Notes: generated by a model not told the origin, from the letters alone. Counted from the first letter of the stretch, positions 26,791 to 36,699 are shown. The stretch: DNA of 64,000 bases from Prochlorococcus sp. AG-363-C20 (GCA_003280295.1 QCFI01000002.1:62001-126000); one strand, 5' to 3'. Made by a program: numbers and translations.

Positions 26791-28043
26791 AAAATAATAA
26801 TTTAAATCTTGCAGATTTAACCCGTAAGGATTTTCCACTTTTTCAAAATGAATCAACTATTCAACAAAAGCTTATTTATTTAGATCATGCTGCAACCAGT
26901 CAAAAGCCTATTCAAGTTATAAAAGCATTGGAAAATTATTATAGTTTTAATAATGCAAATGTGCATAGAGGCGCACATCAATTAAGTCAGAAAGCTACAG
27001 AAGAATTTGAAGCCGCTCGTGAAATCACAGCGAGCTTTATAGGTGCTTCATCCACAAAAGAGATAATATTTACTCGAAATGCTACCGAAGCAATCAATAT
27101 TGTTGCCCGTACATGGGGAGATAATGAGTTAAAAGAAGGAGATGAAATATTACTTACTCTGATGGAACATCACAGCAACCTGGTTCCATGGCAACAGTTA
27201 TCTAAACGAACAGGTTGTGTACTAAGACATATCGGCATTACTCAATCTGGAGAATTAGATTTAGAAGACCTTCACGCAAAACTGAATAAAAAGACACGCT
27301 TACTTAGTCTTGTTCATATAAGTAACACTCTTGGTTGCTGTAATCCTATAGCGAAAATAACAGATATGGTTCGATCTTTTGGATGTCTGATTTTATTAGA
27401 TGCCTGCCAAAGTCTAGCCCACCAAACCGTCGATGTTAATTCACTTAATATTGATTTTTTAGCTGGCTCTTCTCATAAATTATGTGGGCCAACTGGTGTT
27501 GGTTTTCTTTGGGGTAGACAAAGATTATTAGAAAAAATGCCACCATTTTTAGGTGGTGGTGAAATGATTCAGGAAGTATTTCTTGAGAAAAGTAATTGGG
27601 CTGATTTACCACATAAATTCGAAGCTGGTACTCCAGCTATTGGAGAGGCAATTGGGATGGGTGAAGCTCTCCAGTATCTCAAGAGTATAGGTTTAGATAA
27701 TATTCATTCTTGGGAACAAAAACTCACCCAATATCTCTTTGAAAAGCTAAATAGTATCGATGGAGTTAAAATATTTGGCCCTGATCCAGAAAAAGATTTA
27801 CATCGTGGTTCATTAGCTACTTTCAATATAGAAGGGGTCCATGCCAATGACATAGCTGAATTACTAGATTCGAAAGGAATCTGTATACGTAGTGGGCATC
27901 ATTGTTGTCAACCTCTGCATAGGCATTACGGTTTAAATGCCTCAGCAAGAGCAAGTCTTAGTTTCACATCTACACACAAAGAAATTGATTACTTTATAGA
28001 GGAACTTTCTTCCAGTATTGCTTTTCTTAGAAAAAACTCTTAA
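26787..28043 (+). CDS. sufS: Cysteine desulfurase SufS
   Basis: A 418-residue PLP enzyme (group II desulfurase) that strips sulfur from cysteine to feed SufBCD. The PLP lysine is Lys231 in SSHKLCGPTGVGFLWG, and the persulfide cysteine is Cys373 in RSGHHCCQP. ATG 26787 overlaps the sufD stop (ATGA). The open frame extends 13 codons upstream but these fall inside sufD. The 3' end overlaps the stop of the convergent peptidase gene by 4 bases. No SufE gene follows here. Confidence 0.96.
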   Translation: MKNNNLNLADLTRKDFPLFQNESTIQQKLIYLDHAATSQKPIQVIKALENYYSFNNANVHRGAHQLSQKATEEFEAAREITASFIGASSTKEIIFTRNATEAINIVARTWGDNELKEGDEILLTLMEHHSNLVPWQQLSKRTGCVLRHIGITQSGELDLEDLHAKLNKKTRLLSLVHISNTLGCCNPIAKITDMVRSFGCLILLDACQSLAHQTVDVNSLNIDFLAGSSHKLCGPTGVGFLWGRQRLLEKMPPFLGGGEMIQEVFLEKSNWADLPHKFEAGTPAIGEAIGMGEALQYLKSIGLDNIHSWEQKLTQYLFEKLNSIDGVKIFGPDPEKDLHRGSLATFNIEGVHANDIAELLDSKGICIRSGHHCCQPLHRHYGLNASARASLSFTSTHKEIDYFIEELSSSIAFLRKNS

Positions 28044-29992
28044 AGACCTAAATGCTTTCTAAAAAATCGTTCGGTATATTCAAGAACCTTTATTTTTACC
28101 CTACTATCCCGAAAACCATGACCTTCATCAGGAAAAGTATGGACTTCAACTGGCACATTATTCAACTTTAATGCTGCAGCCATCTTTTCAGTCTGCGCCG
28201 GAAGCACCACTTTATCCTTCATACCTTGAAAAAAAACAACCGGACAATTAATTTTCTCTGCAGATATTAACGGTGATCGATCTAAATATCTTTGCCGATT
28301 TTCAGGCCAAGGCCCTACTAAATAATCAAGATAACCTGCCTCAAAGCGATGGGTTTCTTGAGTCATAGCTATCAAGTTGCTTACTGCATAGCGACAAGCA
28401 CCAACTCTAAAAACATCTGTGAAACATAAGCAAGCCAGTGTCGTAAAACCACCAGCACTCCCTCCTTCAATTGCAAGAAATTGACTATCTGCCTTTCCTG
28501 CAGCTACTAAAGACTTTGCTGCCGCTGAACAATCAAATACATCTACTTCTCCCCAACCACTCTTCAAACGTTCCCGATATTCTCGTCCAAATCCAGTGGA
28601 GCCTCCGTAATTGACATCTACAACCCCCCAACCTCGTGAAGTCCAATACTGAATCTCAAGATTTAATCCTCGTCCAGCCATGCCAGTTGGCCCACTATGA
28701 CTTTTAACTAAAAGTGGCGCTGCTAAACCAGTCCAATTAGCTGGTGGATAATACCAAGCATGGGTTGATTGACCATTAAAACCCTCAAACCAAAAAGACT
28801 CTGGAACGCTAATTTGGGCTTCTTCAAGAACTGGTCTCCTTGAAGTTGTTTGTAGCCAAATTCCAGAACTTAAATCAACTTCAAGCAAACCAGATTCAGT
28901 TAAAGGGTTGCTAGCAATGGCTACTAATCGCTCTTTATTTGCATTTAAATCAGCCAACTCATCAAAGGGCTGTCGAAGATCACTAATCAAACCTTCACGA
29001 GAAAGAAGATTGATTCTCCAGCTCCCTTTTTTACAGCTAAATGTGACAATTCTCTCACCAGTTGAAGCAGCAGTAGACATCCCATAAACCCATTGAGGGA
29101 ATGCAGTGTCAGCTTTCATATTCCAAAGACGATTCCATGACATGGCCAAATGTTGATCAATCTTTCTCCCAAGCAACATCAAATTCCACCACCCACTACT
29201 GTCTTCTGCAACTAAAAGCTCGCCACTGGCCAACCAAATCGGTTGAAAAACTGATATTTGCCTTGAATCATCTGGACAACTGCCTGCTAACAATTTTTGA
29301 TCTTCAATCTCACCATCAGAATTGAAGCGACCCCACCAAAGCTGACTAGCATCCCACGGCATTGATGGTTGTTGCCATTCAACCCAAGCCAACTCATTTC
29401 CATCTGGACTCAACGCTGCATAACCAGCAAAATCTTTTGGTCGATGAATAATTTTTGGATATTGATGCTTTTGATGCAAGAAAAAGCTAACTAAGAAGTC
29501 TTTACCATCTCGTTCCATAACACCTATCCATCTTTTTCGAAACGGATCAATAAGACCATCAGCCAATGCATAATCAGATTTACTCGACAGGCAAATGGGC
29601 AAGTTAATTGGGGTTAACCAGCTTTCACTATCTCTATTTGGATTAGACAAACCCTGCCAAGACTGTTCCCATAGAGAGCCATCACAATCATCTATCCAAG
29701 CAACCAATAACTCATCACCATCACAAAAAGAGGCTAGAACGCCTCCACCATAACCATGCACTTTGCTCCGCAAATTAATTGGCCTGGGTGTCAATTCCTG
29801 CGGAGGGCACTCAGGACAAAACCATGGGCGAATTAAAGCTGTGGTACGTCCCTCTTCATTCGGGCGTTGTTCCAACCAAAGTACCCAGTCATCCAATAAC
29901 CGTGGTTCCTTAAGAATAGATTTAGCTCCAAGCACTAATTCTGCAGAGATCGGTTTCAGAGGCTTTAAAGGTTTCTGGGACTTATTAACCAT
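28040..29992 (-). CDS. S9 family prolyl oligopeptidase-like peptidase
   Basis: A 650-residue serine peptidase. An N-terminal beta-propeller of about 390 residues (AGYAALSPDGNELAWVEW, QPIWLASGELLVAED) precedes an alpha/beta hydrolase domain with the nucleophile elbow GGSAGGF (Ser near 510), catalytic Asp in GMKDKVVLPAQ and His in DEGHGFRD. The layout is that of dipeptidyl/acylaminoacyl peptidases. No signal peptide, so cytoplasmic. It converges on sufS and diverges from def. Confidence 0.92.
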   Translation of the reverse strand: MVNKSQKPLKPLKPISAELVLGAKSILKEPRLLDDWVLWLEQRPNEEGRTTALIRPWFCPECPPQELTPRPINLRSKVHGYGGGVLASFCDGDELLVAWIDDCDGSLWEQSWQGLSNPNRDSESWLTPINLPICLSSKSDYALADGLIDPFRKRWIGVMERDGKDFLVSFFLHQKHQYPKIIHRPKDFAGYAALSPDGNELAWVEWQQPSMPWDASQLWWGRFNSDGEIEDQKLLAGSCPDDSRQISVFQPIWLASGELLVAEDSSGWWNLMLLGRKIDQHLAMSWNRLWNMKADTAFPQWVYGMSTAASTGERIVTFSCKKGSWRINLLSREGLISDLRQPFDELADLNANKERLVAIASNPLTESGLLEVDLSSGIWLQTTSRRPVLEEAQISVPESFWFEGFNGQSTHAWYYPPANWTGLAAPLLVKSHSGPTGMAGRGLNLEIQYWTSRGWGVVDVNYGGSTGFGREYRERLKSGWGEVDVFDCSAAAKSLVAAGKADSQFLAIEGGSAGGFTTLACLCFTDVFRVGACRYAVSNLIAMTQETHRFEAGYLDYLVGPWPENRQRYLDRSPLISAEKINCPVVFFQGMKDKVVLPAQTEKMAAALKLNNVPVEVHTFPDEGHGFRDSRVKIKVLEYTERFFRKHLGL

Positions 29993-30067
29993 TCTCTTTC
30001 ATCGATTAATACGGTCAATGATAGAAAAAATGCTTAAAATCATAGTCTTAATAGATGAGACGAATCC

Positions 30068-30670
30068 TTGGCACGAAGCTTTGCTGGGTTGGCACGTAAT
30101 GCCGAAAGGGACAAGACTTCCATTGCCGTATCAAAAGACCCCCTTGAAACACCACCTCTAAAAATCCATACTCTTGGAAACAGGGTTTTGCGTAAGCCCG
30201 CTCGTCGTATTAGTAAAGTCGATGAATCAATAAGGCAGGTAATTAAAAACATGCTAAGAAGCATGTACTCTGCCAAAGGAATTGGACTGGCCGCACCACA
30301 AGTAGGCATTGACAAACAAATCTTGGTTATTGACCTTGATTTAGAAGATCCTACAAATCCTCCGCTTGTACTTATTAATCCAAAATTAGTGACATCAAGT
30401 GCAACTCTGGAGACCTACGAAGAAGGTTGCCTAAGTATCCCAGAGGTCTATATGGATGTGATTAGACCCTCTTCAATTAAAGTGAGTTTCCGAGATGAAA
30501 TGGGAAGGCCTAAAAAATTGAATGCTGATGGATTAATGGGACGTTGTATACAACATGAAATTGATCACCTAAATGGTGTTTTATTCGTTGACAGAGTTTC
30601 AAATCAAGCAGATCTTGAACTTGCATTAAAGGAGCATGGCTTTCGAAAAGAAGATGTTCACTCACTTTAG
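30068..30670 (+). CDS. def: Peptide deformylase
   Basis: A 200-residue metalloenzyme that removes the formyl group from nascent proteins. All three motifs are present: GIGLAAPQVG, EGCLSIPEVY (metal Cys) and QHEIDHLNGVLF (HEXXH). The start is TTG 30068, as no suitable ATG lies upstream in frame. An N-terminal extension of about 25 residues precedes the family core (KIHTLGNRVLRKPARRI), as is common in cyanobacterial Def. It diverges from the S9 peptidase. Confidence 0.96.
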   Translation: MARSFAGLARNAERDKTSIAVSKDPLETPPLKIHTLGNRVLRKPARRISKVDESIRQVIKNMLRSMYSAKGIGLAAPQVGIDKQILVIDLDLEDPTNPPLVLINPKLVTSSATLETYEEGCLSIPEVYMDVIRPSSIKVSFRDEMGRPKKLNADGLMGRCIQHEIDHLNGVLFVDRVSNQADLELALKEHGFRKEDVHSL

Positions 30671-30958
30671 GAAAGATGAAAGTTTCCAAGTCAAGTGATA
30701 AGCCTTTTTTAATTTGCATAAAAAATCTGTAAAATTAATTTTTATTAGAAAAACTCTCGATAAAGTAATATGGGATGAAATAAACTACCCTCATTCCATC
30801 TATTGAGATCAATCGTGGGTTTACTTGCAAGCATGAAAATGCCTATCAAGTAAATTTGAAAAGATTCTAGAAACAAGTTTTTTTAAAGGATAAATAAATT
30901 AACCTCAATAAGACAAAGGATCAGGCAAACTGCACTTATATTGTCTAACAAGTATTTA

Positions 30959-31300
30959 ATGACTAAAGAAACTATTTTTTCTAAAATCCTAAACGGAGAA
31001 ATTCCATATGATGAGGTTTATAGTGACGAGAATTGTCTTGCTTTTCGAGATATCCAGCCTAAAGCACCTGTTCACATTCTGATCATTCCAAGAAAAATTA
31101 TTCCTAGTTTACGTGAAGCTGAATCAATCGATGCAGAACTTTTAGGTCATTTACTTCTAGTAGCAGCAAAGGTTGCGACAAAAGAAGGTCTAAAAAACTG
31201 GCGTACAGTTATCAACACCGGTGCTGATGCTGGTCAGACTGTGTTTCATCTGCACCTACATGTGATAGGCGGACGGGCAATGTCCTGGCCTCCAGGCTAA
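30959..31300 (+). CDS. HIT family protein (HinT-like)
   Basis: A 113-residue nucleotide hydrolase or transferase of the histidine-triad superfamily. The triad HLHLHVIGG is near the C-terminus, with N-terminal IFSKILNGEIP. The branch is HINT (adenosine 5'-phosphoramidase). ATG 30959 is preferred to the TTG six codons earlier because the family begins KETIFSKI. Confidence 0.93.
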   Translation: MTKETIFSKILNGEIPYDEVYSDENCLAFRDIQPKAPVHILIIPRKIIPSLREAESIDAELLGHLLLVAAKVATKEGLKNWRTVINTGADAGQTVFHLHLHVIGGRAMSWPPG

Positions 31301-31445
31301 AGACAAGGTTATCTAAACTCTATCTACCTCAATGAATTTCATAAAAGCAAAAAGTGGACTTCATTCAATAACATTAATTTTAGATTAAGCCCTTGAATAT
31401 TCAATTCAAAGCGGGATCCTTTAGTACAAGTCAGGTAATAAATCA

Positions 31446-31736
31446 ATGCAAGTTAAAAGGCAGTTAAGAAAAAAAAGTTCAATAGCATCAAGACAAGCTC
31501 CATGGTTCTCAACTAACGAGTTACTTGAATATTTAGGAATTTCCGAATCCGAACTTGAAAAGAGCTCAAAACTTTTTTCTGAAGGGGTCCACTACAGAAA
31601 AGAAAAACCAAGTCAGGCAGACAGTCAAACTCTTTGGCGAATTGACCTAATAGACGAGTTATTGTGCCTGCCAGTTCCACCATTAGAAAAAGAAGCTATG
31701 CTTAAAGCAATGAATAATGACATAACATGCAACTAA
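31446..31736 (+). CDS. Small putative HTH protein
   Basis: A 96-residue basic protein. The middle (WFSTNELLEYLGISESEL, about residues 20-37, followed by EGVHYRKEKP and LWRIDLIDELL) looks like an excisionase/MerR-type winged-helix recognition module, with Trp and Arg where those families bind DNA. Inference only; no named family is assigned. It is isolated between two AT-rich spacers and lies upstream of a small ORF and an ABC transporter. Confidence 0.55.
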   Translation: MQVKRQLRKKSSIASRQAPWFSTNELLEYLGISESELEKSSKLFSEGVHYRKEKPSQADSQTLWRIDLIDELLCLPVPPLEKEAMLKAMNNDITCN

Positions 31737-31883
31737 TTAAATAATAATATGCTACAAAAACAACTTTAATAACTTGCACATAGCTTTTCTAATCAGTTTT
31801 CGATTAAAGTCACACTAAAATTAGCAACCCATCGTAAGTAATTTAGTAAACTCATTCTAAAATTACAGAGCGAGTATTAAAGA

Positions 31884-32105
31884 ATGATGACAGGATCTGA
31901 GAAAGTCAATTTCTTTAATCTAAACAAAGACATGATTGATCAACAAATCAAAACAAAACATGAAACCAAAGCATTTTGGAGAAAACTATTTTGGACAACA
32001 GCAAGAGACTCAGATAAATATCAAGCAGGTTATATCAAAAATGCTCAAATATACTTTCCAAACATATTTTCTAACTTAATTAATAAAAATAAAATGGAAA
32101 GCTGA
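31884..32105 (+). CDS. Hypothetical small protein
   Basis: A 73-residue ORF (start ATG 31884 or 31887) with basic content and a segment FWRKLFWTTARDSDKYQAGY. No motif is recognised. It ends 33 bases before the SbmA-like ABC transporter gene and could share its transcript. Support is only its intact frame and position. Confidence 0.45.
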   Translation: MMTGSEKVNFFNLNKDMIDQQIKTKHETKAFWRKLFWTTARDSDKYQAGYIKNAQIYFPNIFSNLINKNKMES

Positions 32106-32138
32106 ATACCTCTTCCCCTCAATATATATAAGGTTACT

Positions 32139-34127
32139 ATGACAAACACGATTGCTAAGCCAAACAATGGATTCAAAATTCAAATAGGGAAGATTAGACG
32201 TTTAGCTCAACCATTCTTTTTACCTCTTGATAAAGGAAATGGATGGCAATTTATATGGTTACTCATCTCATTGATTTTCTGTGTAGGTGGTCTTGTTCTA
32301 ATCTCAATAACAGGGATTCTAGAAATTCTAGGAAAAATACAGCCAATTTTAACTGAAAAGTATTTAGGTGGTGTAGTACAAATAATTCAAACAATCTGGA
32401 GTACTTGGTGGGGTTGGTTTTTTTCCGGATTATTTATTATTGGTTCAGCGAGTTTCTTCAGTCTTCGTCACCAACTTAGAAATCGTAGATGGATTCCTTG
32501 GTTATTACTAGGAATAATAGTTCTAATGTTGTTGGCAGTGAACGGAATAAATGCAGGTATTGGATTTATTGCGAGAGATCTTACTAATGCTCTTGTCGCA
32601 AAGGAAGAAAGTAACTTCTATAAAATTCTTATAATTTATGCATGTTGCTTTGTTATTGCTCTACCTATTCGTGTTTCTCAAATATTTTGCACATTAAAAT
32701 TAGGTATAATCTGGAGGGAATGGCTTTCTCAAAGCCTTATTGCTGATTATATGAAAAATCGGGCATACTATGTTCTTAATCCAAATGATGAACAGTCAAC
32801 AGATGTAGATAATCCAGACCAACGAATTACAGATGATACAAAAGCATTTACATTTCAGAGCTTGAATTTCACTGTTGGTATTTTTGATGCACTTTTAACC
32901 TTCTCTCTAAATATATTAATCCTTTGGAGTATTAGTAGCAAACTTACTTTTTCTCTTTTTGGTTATGCAGCATTTGCAACATCAATCTTACTTATAGCTT
33001 TAAAAAGGCTTATTAAAATTAACTTCGATCAATTACGTTTTGAGGCTGACTTTCGATACGGGTTAGTGCATATTCGTGATAATGCAGAATCAATTGCTTT
33101 CTATTCTGGAGAAAAACCCGAAAGGGCAGAAAGCCAAAGGAGATTGAAAGAAGTAGTTACGAACTTTAATTTATTGATAGTTTGGCAAGTAATTATTGAT
33201 GTTATGAGGCGCTCAATTGGATATGCAGGTAACTTCTTCCCTTATTTGGTATTAGCCACACCATACTTCCTTGGAGAAATGGATTATGGAAGATTTGTCC
33301 AAGCATCTTTTGCATTTAATATGGTTGAAAGCTCATTATTTTTTGTTGTTAATCAAATCGAAGAGTTAGCAAAATTCACAGCAGGGATTAATCGTCTTGA
33401 AGGGTTTCAATCTAAAGTAGAAAATGTGAGTAAAAGTTTCCCTATTAACAAGGTTAATGACCTTTCTTCTAACAATTCTATTCTGATACGAAATGCTGAT
33501 CTATACCCCCCAGGATCTGAAAAGCCAATCATAAGTAATCTAAGTTTAAGTGTTAATGAAAGAGATAAGCTTCTGGTTGTTGGTCCATCTGGCTGTGGAA
33601 AAACATCACTTTTAAGGATGATTAGTGGTCTATGGGAAGCAGAGAATGGATTAATTAAAAGACCAAATAAAGGCGATTTACTATTTATACCTCAAAAGCC
33701 ATATATGTTGTTAGGATCACTAAGAGAGCAACTTTGCTATCCAACTGAAGAAGATAAATTTCGCGATGATCAATTAAGATCTGTTCTTAATGAAGTGAAG
33801 CTCCAATCGCTAATTGAACGTTATCCTAATCTTGATGTTAAGCAAGATTGGCCAAGGATTCTATCTCTTGGAGAGCAACAACGACTTGCATTTGGTCGTC
33901 TATTATTAAACGCACCAAGATTCGCTGTACTTGATGAAGCTACTAGTGCTTTAGATGTAAAAACCGAAGAGCACTTATACAATCTTCTCAATAAACGTGA
34001 TCTAGCAATCATTAGTATTGGTCATCGACCAACCCTTATAGAATTCCATGAAACTGTATTGGAGCTAATGGGAAATGGGAGCTGGCGATTGCTACCTACC
34101 ACTACCTATGACTTTGATAAATCCTGA
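32139..34127 (+). CDS. SbmA/BacA-like ABC transporter (fused permease-ATPase)
   Basis: A 662-residue half-transporter: about 400 residues with six or so membrane helices of the ABC_membrane_2 type, then an ATPase domain. Walker A GPSGCGKTSL, Q-loop FIPQKPYML, signature LSLGEQQRLAFGRLL and Walker B FAVLDEATSALD are all visible. The family includes ABCD peroxisomal fatty-acyl transporters, BacA/SbmA-related peptide exporters and the mycobacterial B12 importer; substrate cannot be told from sequence. It ends 9 bases before an hli gene, so the two may be co-expressed. Confidence 0.9.
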   Translation: MTNTIAKPNNGFKIQIGKIRRLAQPFFLPLDKGNGWQFIWLLISLIFCVGGLVLISITGILEILGKIQPILTEKYLGGVVQIIQTIWSTWWGWFFSGLFIIGSASFFSLRHQLRNRRWIPWLLLGIIVLMLLAVNGINAGIGFIARDLTNALVAKEESNFYKILIIYACCFVIALPIRVSQIFCTLKLGIIWREWLSQSLIADYMKNRAYYVLNPNDEQSTDVDNPDQRITDDTKAFTFQSLNFTVGIFDALLTFSLNILILWSISSKLTFSLFGYAAFATSILLIALKRLIKINFDQLRFEADFRYGLVHIRDNAESIAFYSGEKPERAESQRRLKEVVTNFNLLIVWQVIIDVMRRSIGYAGNFFPYLVLATPYFLGEMDYGRFVQASFAFNMVESSLFFVVNQIEELAKFTAGINRLEGFQSKVENVSKSFPINKVNDLSSNNSILIRNADLYPPGSEKPIISNLSLSVNERDKLLVVGPSGCGKTSLLRMISGLWEAENGLIKRPNKGDLLFIPQKPYMLLGSLREQLCYPTEEDKFRDDQLRSVLNEVKLQSLIERYPNLDVKQDWPRILSLGEQQRLAFGRLLLNAPRFAVLDEATSALDVKTEEHLYNLLNKRDLAIISIGHRPTLIEFHETVLELMGNGSWRLLPTTTYDFDKS

Positions 34128-34136
34128 GTTGGTTCA

Positions 34137-34385
34137 ATGAATTCAAACAATCCGGAACCTTCAGAAGACAAGGTTGTTCTTAACACAACAGATCAATCCT
34201 CAGAGGCACCTGCAAGTCAGATATCCAATACCAGTGCCACCACTAAGGATGAACCATCCTTTGGTTGGAGTTATTACGCAGAAAGAGTCAATGGCCGCTT
34301 TGCAATGATTGGCTTCATAGGAATCCTTCTTATAGAAGCCCTCAGTCAAAATAGTTTCTTGCACTGGATAGGACTATTACCTTGA
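34137..34385 (+). CDS. hli: High-light-inducible protein, 82 aa
   Basis: An HLIP of 82 residues. A polar, acidic N-terminal extension of about 45 residues precedes the motif SYYAERVNGRFAMIGFIGIL with the chlorophyll-binding Glu, Asn and Arg, and the chain ends IGLLP. Longer than the 48-residue HLIP at 467-613. Its position directly behind the ABC transporter suggests a shared transcript, although HLIPs usually have their own light-responsive promoter. Confidence 0.92.
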   Translation: MNSNNPEPSEDKVVLNTTDQSSEAPASQISNTSATTKDEPSFGWSYYAERVNGRFAMIGFIGILLIEALSQNSFLHWIGLLP

Positions 34386-34402
34386 TTTTCCTTATTTAAT
34401 TT

Positions 34403-34906
34403 TTAACCTTGCAAACGAATTATCTCTACATCCCATCTTCCTTGTCTACTAACTTGAACAGCTAATACTTTTCCAGAACTATCTAGCGTAACTCTACGAG
34501 GAATACCTTTTTGTGTTAGATCAATACGTTGCAATGTACCCAACTTTCTACGATAAATAAATAATTCAGTTCTATCAGATCTTTGTTGTACAAATGCTAA
34601 TCGGGCTCCATCAGCACTGACACTTACACTAATAGGTTGAGAATCTGCTCTATTTATTCCTGGCAAAGGAACTCTTTTCCTAGTGCGAACATCAAACATT
34701 TCAATCTGATCTTTACCTTGGTAACTAGCTAAAGCAACTAACCATTTATTCCCAACAGAAGGTTCTCTATAAGTTTTAGATGTTTGAACAAGAGCATCAT
34801 TGAAACCATGCATCGGTCTCATTGGATTACTCATACATCCCCCTAAAACTATCAAAAGAAAAATGCAATACCAATAAGATTGATCTACATAAAAATTTGA
34901 TTTCAT
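34403..34906 (-). CDS. Lipoprotein with TolB-like propeller repeats (copy 2)
   Basis: A 167-residue protein with a lipoprotein signal: hydrophobic residues 12-22 ending LGGC (Cys24). The rest consists of TolB/PD40-like beta-propeller repeats (SVSADGARLAFVQQRSDRTELFIY; TLDSSGKVLAVQVSRQGRWDVEII). About three repeats are too few for a closed six-blade propeller, so it may pair with copy 1. Its start overlaps the stop of the neighbouring gene (TTATGA). Parts of both copies are similar to each other, indicating tandem duplication. Confidence 0.75.
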   Translation of the reverse strand: MKSNFYVDQSYWYCIFLLIVLGGCMSNPMRPMHGFNDALVQTSKTYREPSVGNKWLVALASYQGKDQIEMFDVRTRKRVPLPGINRADSQPISVSVSADGARLAFVQQRSDRTELFIYRRKLGTLQRIDLTQKGIPRRVTLDSSGKVLAVQVSRQGRWDVEIIRLQG

Positions 34907-35445
34907 AAACCTCCCAAAACTGATTGAGTTGATTTACTTCTCAGCTTTGGTTGGTCAAGTTCGATTTTCTTTCTTAGGTCAAAGAGCTCGATACGCCATT
35001 GACCTTTTTCAATAACTTGCAGAGCTAGCTGACTGCCATCTGGGGCCAAACTAAGCCGCACTGGAATTCGATCGCGAGGCATTACAAGCTGATGACTTCT
35101 TCCAGTCACGCGATCTTCAATAATGGCTAAGCGTCTATTCCCACGTTGACCTATTACTGCAACATACCTTGCATTCCAACTTAAAGAAGGTGAGCTATGA
35201 GGTTGGTTCCGAGAAAGGTGCCGCAAAGGGAGAATCTTTCCATTCCGAAGATCCCTCAGCTGAACAGATGGTCGTCCATTGTAATCAACTATCAAAGCTA
35301 GGTTGTCTCCGTTTGCACTTAATGCAGGGTCTTGCTGATTTCTAGTTCCAAATGATGCTTGTATTCTTTCCACTCTGCCCATGCAACTACAAAGGCCAAT
35401 ACAGAACATCAGGCCTGCAAGTTTCTTCAAATTACTTATAACCAA
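34903..35445 (-). CDS. Lipoprotein with TolB-like propeller repeats (copy 1)
   Basis: A 180-residue lipoprotein with signal LAGLMFCIGLCSC (Cys21) followed by TolB-like repeats (NGDNLALIVDYNGRPSVQLRDL; LSWNARYVAVIGQRGNRRLAII; LAPDGSQLALQVIEKGQWRIEL). It is the upstream member of a tandem pair and starts 3 bases after ycf66. Anchored to the periplasmic face of a membrane. The genetic context with Ycf66 and PsbX hints at thylakoid or envelope function, as inference. Confidence 0.75.
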   Translation of the reverse strand: MVISNLKKLAGLMFCIGLCSCMGRVERIQASFGTRNQQDPALSANGDNLALIVDYNGRPSVQLRDLRNGKILPLRHLSRNQPHSSPSLSWNARYVAVIGQRGNRRLAIIEDRVTGRSHQLVMPRDRIPVRLSLAPDGSQLALQVIEKGQWRIELFDLRKKIELDQPKLRSKSTQSVLGGL

Positions 35446-35448
35446 AAT

Positions 35449-36417
35449 TTAATCATCAAAGCGAGAGCTATTGTCACGACGTCTGGGCTTGGAAGAGCCA
35501 GTTCGTCTGGATTGTGCATTAGAGGAATACCTAGAAGATGATCCGTCAGTTGATGATCTATTACTCCTCACACCTTTTGAACGTGAAGAGCTTGATCTAG
35601 ATGGCGAAAAGGCAGCATCTTCAGCCTTGTCCCTAATAGGAGAAGGAGTTCTAGGAGGGACACCAGTAGCATCTGACGCGGAATACTCACCTTTATTTAA
35701 TGATTTGCTTGATTGATCTTCCACACTTCTTCTTCTATTTGCAGTTTGTCGATTAACAGAAGGACGACTTCCACGTCTTTGTTCCTGTCCTAAGTTTCTC
35801 CTGTTCCCAAAAGTTGTATTACGATCAACTTCTTCATTTCTGCTTCCAAACCTAGACATTCTCCTATCCTCTGCTGATTCATCTCTCCAAGAACCCTCTT
35901 CAGAGCCTCTATTGCGAATAGTTCTACTGGCCGCTTGCTCTGGGATCGCTGCTCTTGAAATACGTCTTGGACGATAAAAATCTTCCTGAGATGGTTCGCT
36001 ACCCTGTTCATCTCTGCCAGAAAACCTCCTAGTCAAAGGCCGAGATTCTTCAAATTGATCATAAGAGTCATCCCAACCGCCACTTACTCCGCCACTAGGC
36101 ATCCTCGCTGAAGGCTCATCATCAAAATAAGAAGAACGTCGAGCCTGATCTGTAGCAATCCCACGCAATCTGACACTTTCATATGCAAAAAAAACAGTTG
36201 TCCCAGCAAGAAGGAACTGTCCAAACTGAAGAATAGGATCCAGACGCCAACCCTGAAAAAACAGGATGCCACCACAAAGCAAGCCGATTGCTGCAAAAAA
36301 AACGTCGTAGTCCCGTGCTAGGGCAGGTTTAAAAGACCGTAAGAAATAAAGTCCTGCGCCACATACGGCCAGAACAATTCCCACAATGCTGGCCCAATTA
36401 AGACTGGCATTGACCAA
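35449..36417 (-). CDS. ycf66: Ycf66 family membrane protein
   Basis: A 322-residue protein. The N-terminal 85 residues are the Ycf66 domain with three membrane helices (SLNWASIVGIVLAVCGAGLY; RDYDVFFAAIGLLCGGILFF; QFGQFLLAGTTVFFAYESVRLRG). The remaining 235 residues are disordered, rich in Arg, Ser, Asp and Glu. Ycf66 is conserved in cyanobacteria and some plastids; its function is unknown. It is the middle gene of a minus-strand group between psbX and the lipoprotein genes. Confidence 0.9.
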   Translation of the reverse strand: MVNASLNWASIVGIVLAVCGAGLYFLRSFKPALARDYDVFFAAIGLLCGGILFFQGWRLDPILQFGQFLLAGTTVFFAYESVRLRGIATDQARRSSYFDDEPSARMPSGGVSGGWDDSYDQFEESRPLTRRFSGRDEQGSEPSQEDFYRPRRISRAAIPEQAASRTIRNRGSEEGSWRDESAEDRRMSRFGSRNEEVDRNTTFGNRRNLGQEQRRGSRPSVNRQTANRRRSVEDQSSKSLNKGEYSASDATGVPPRTPSPIRDKAEDAAFSPSRSSSSRSKGVRSNRSSTDGSSSRYSSNAQSRRTGSSKPRRRDNSSRFDD

Positions 36418-36498
36418 GGTTGCGCCCCCAAAAATTACCTATCCCAAGATTAAAAATTAATCTCAGTGATACCAGTCTACGGAGTACGCTTCTGTTGA

Positions 36499-36621
36499 CT
36501 AGCGACTACGATTCAAAGAATCTTTTTGGCTAACCCAAAGCAAAAAGGATGCTGCTGGAATCACAATGAGAAGTGCAGCACCAACAATGCTGTATAAAAG
36601 ATTTGCGGCAGAAGGTGTCAT
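36499..36621 (-). CDS. psbX: Photosystem II protein PsbX
   Basis: A 40-residue protein, too short for most ORF calls, starting at ATG 36621 and ending at TAG 36499. It begins MTPSAANLLYSIVG, has one transmembrane helix (residues 9-30) and ends WVSQKDSLNRSR; the C-terminal SQKD is a hallmark of cyanobacterial PsbX. PsbX is a single-helix subunit near cytochrome b559 in photosystem II and affects the plastoquinone-binding side. It lies 82 bases upstream of ycf66. Confidence 0.9.
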   Translation of the reverse strand: MTPSAANLLYSIVGAALLIVIPAASFLLWVSQKDSLNRSR

Positions 36622-36699
36622 AGCTGCGACTTATTAAGGCTAAAACCTTAGCAATCTTACGGATTAACAGCAGCTTTATACGATGTCTTTATAGATGCT

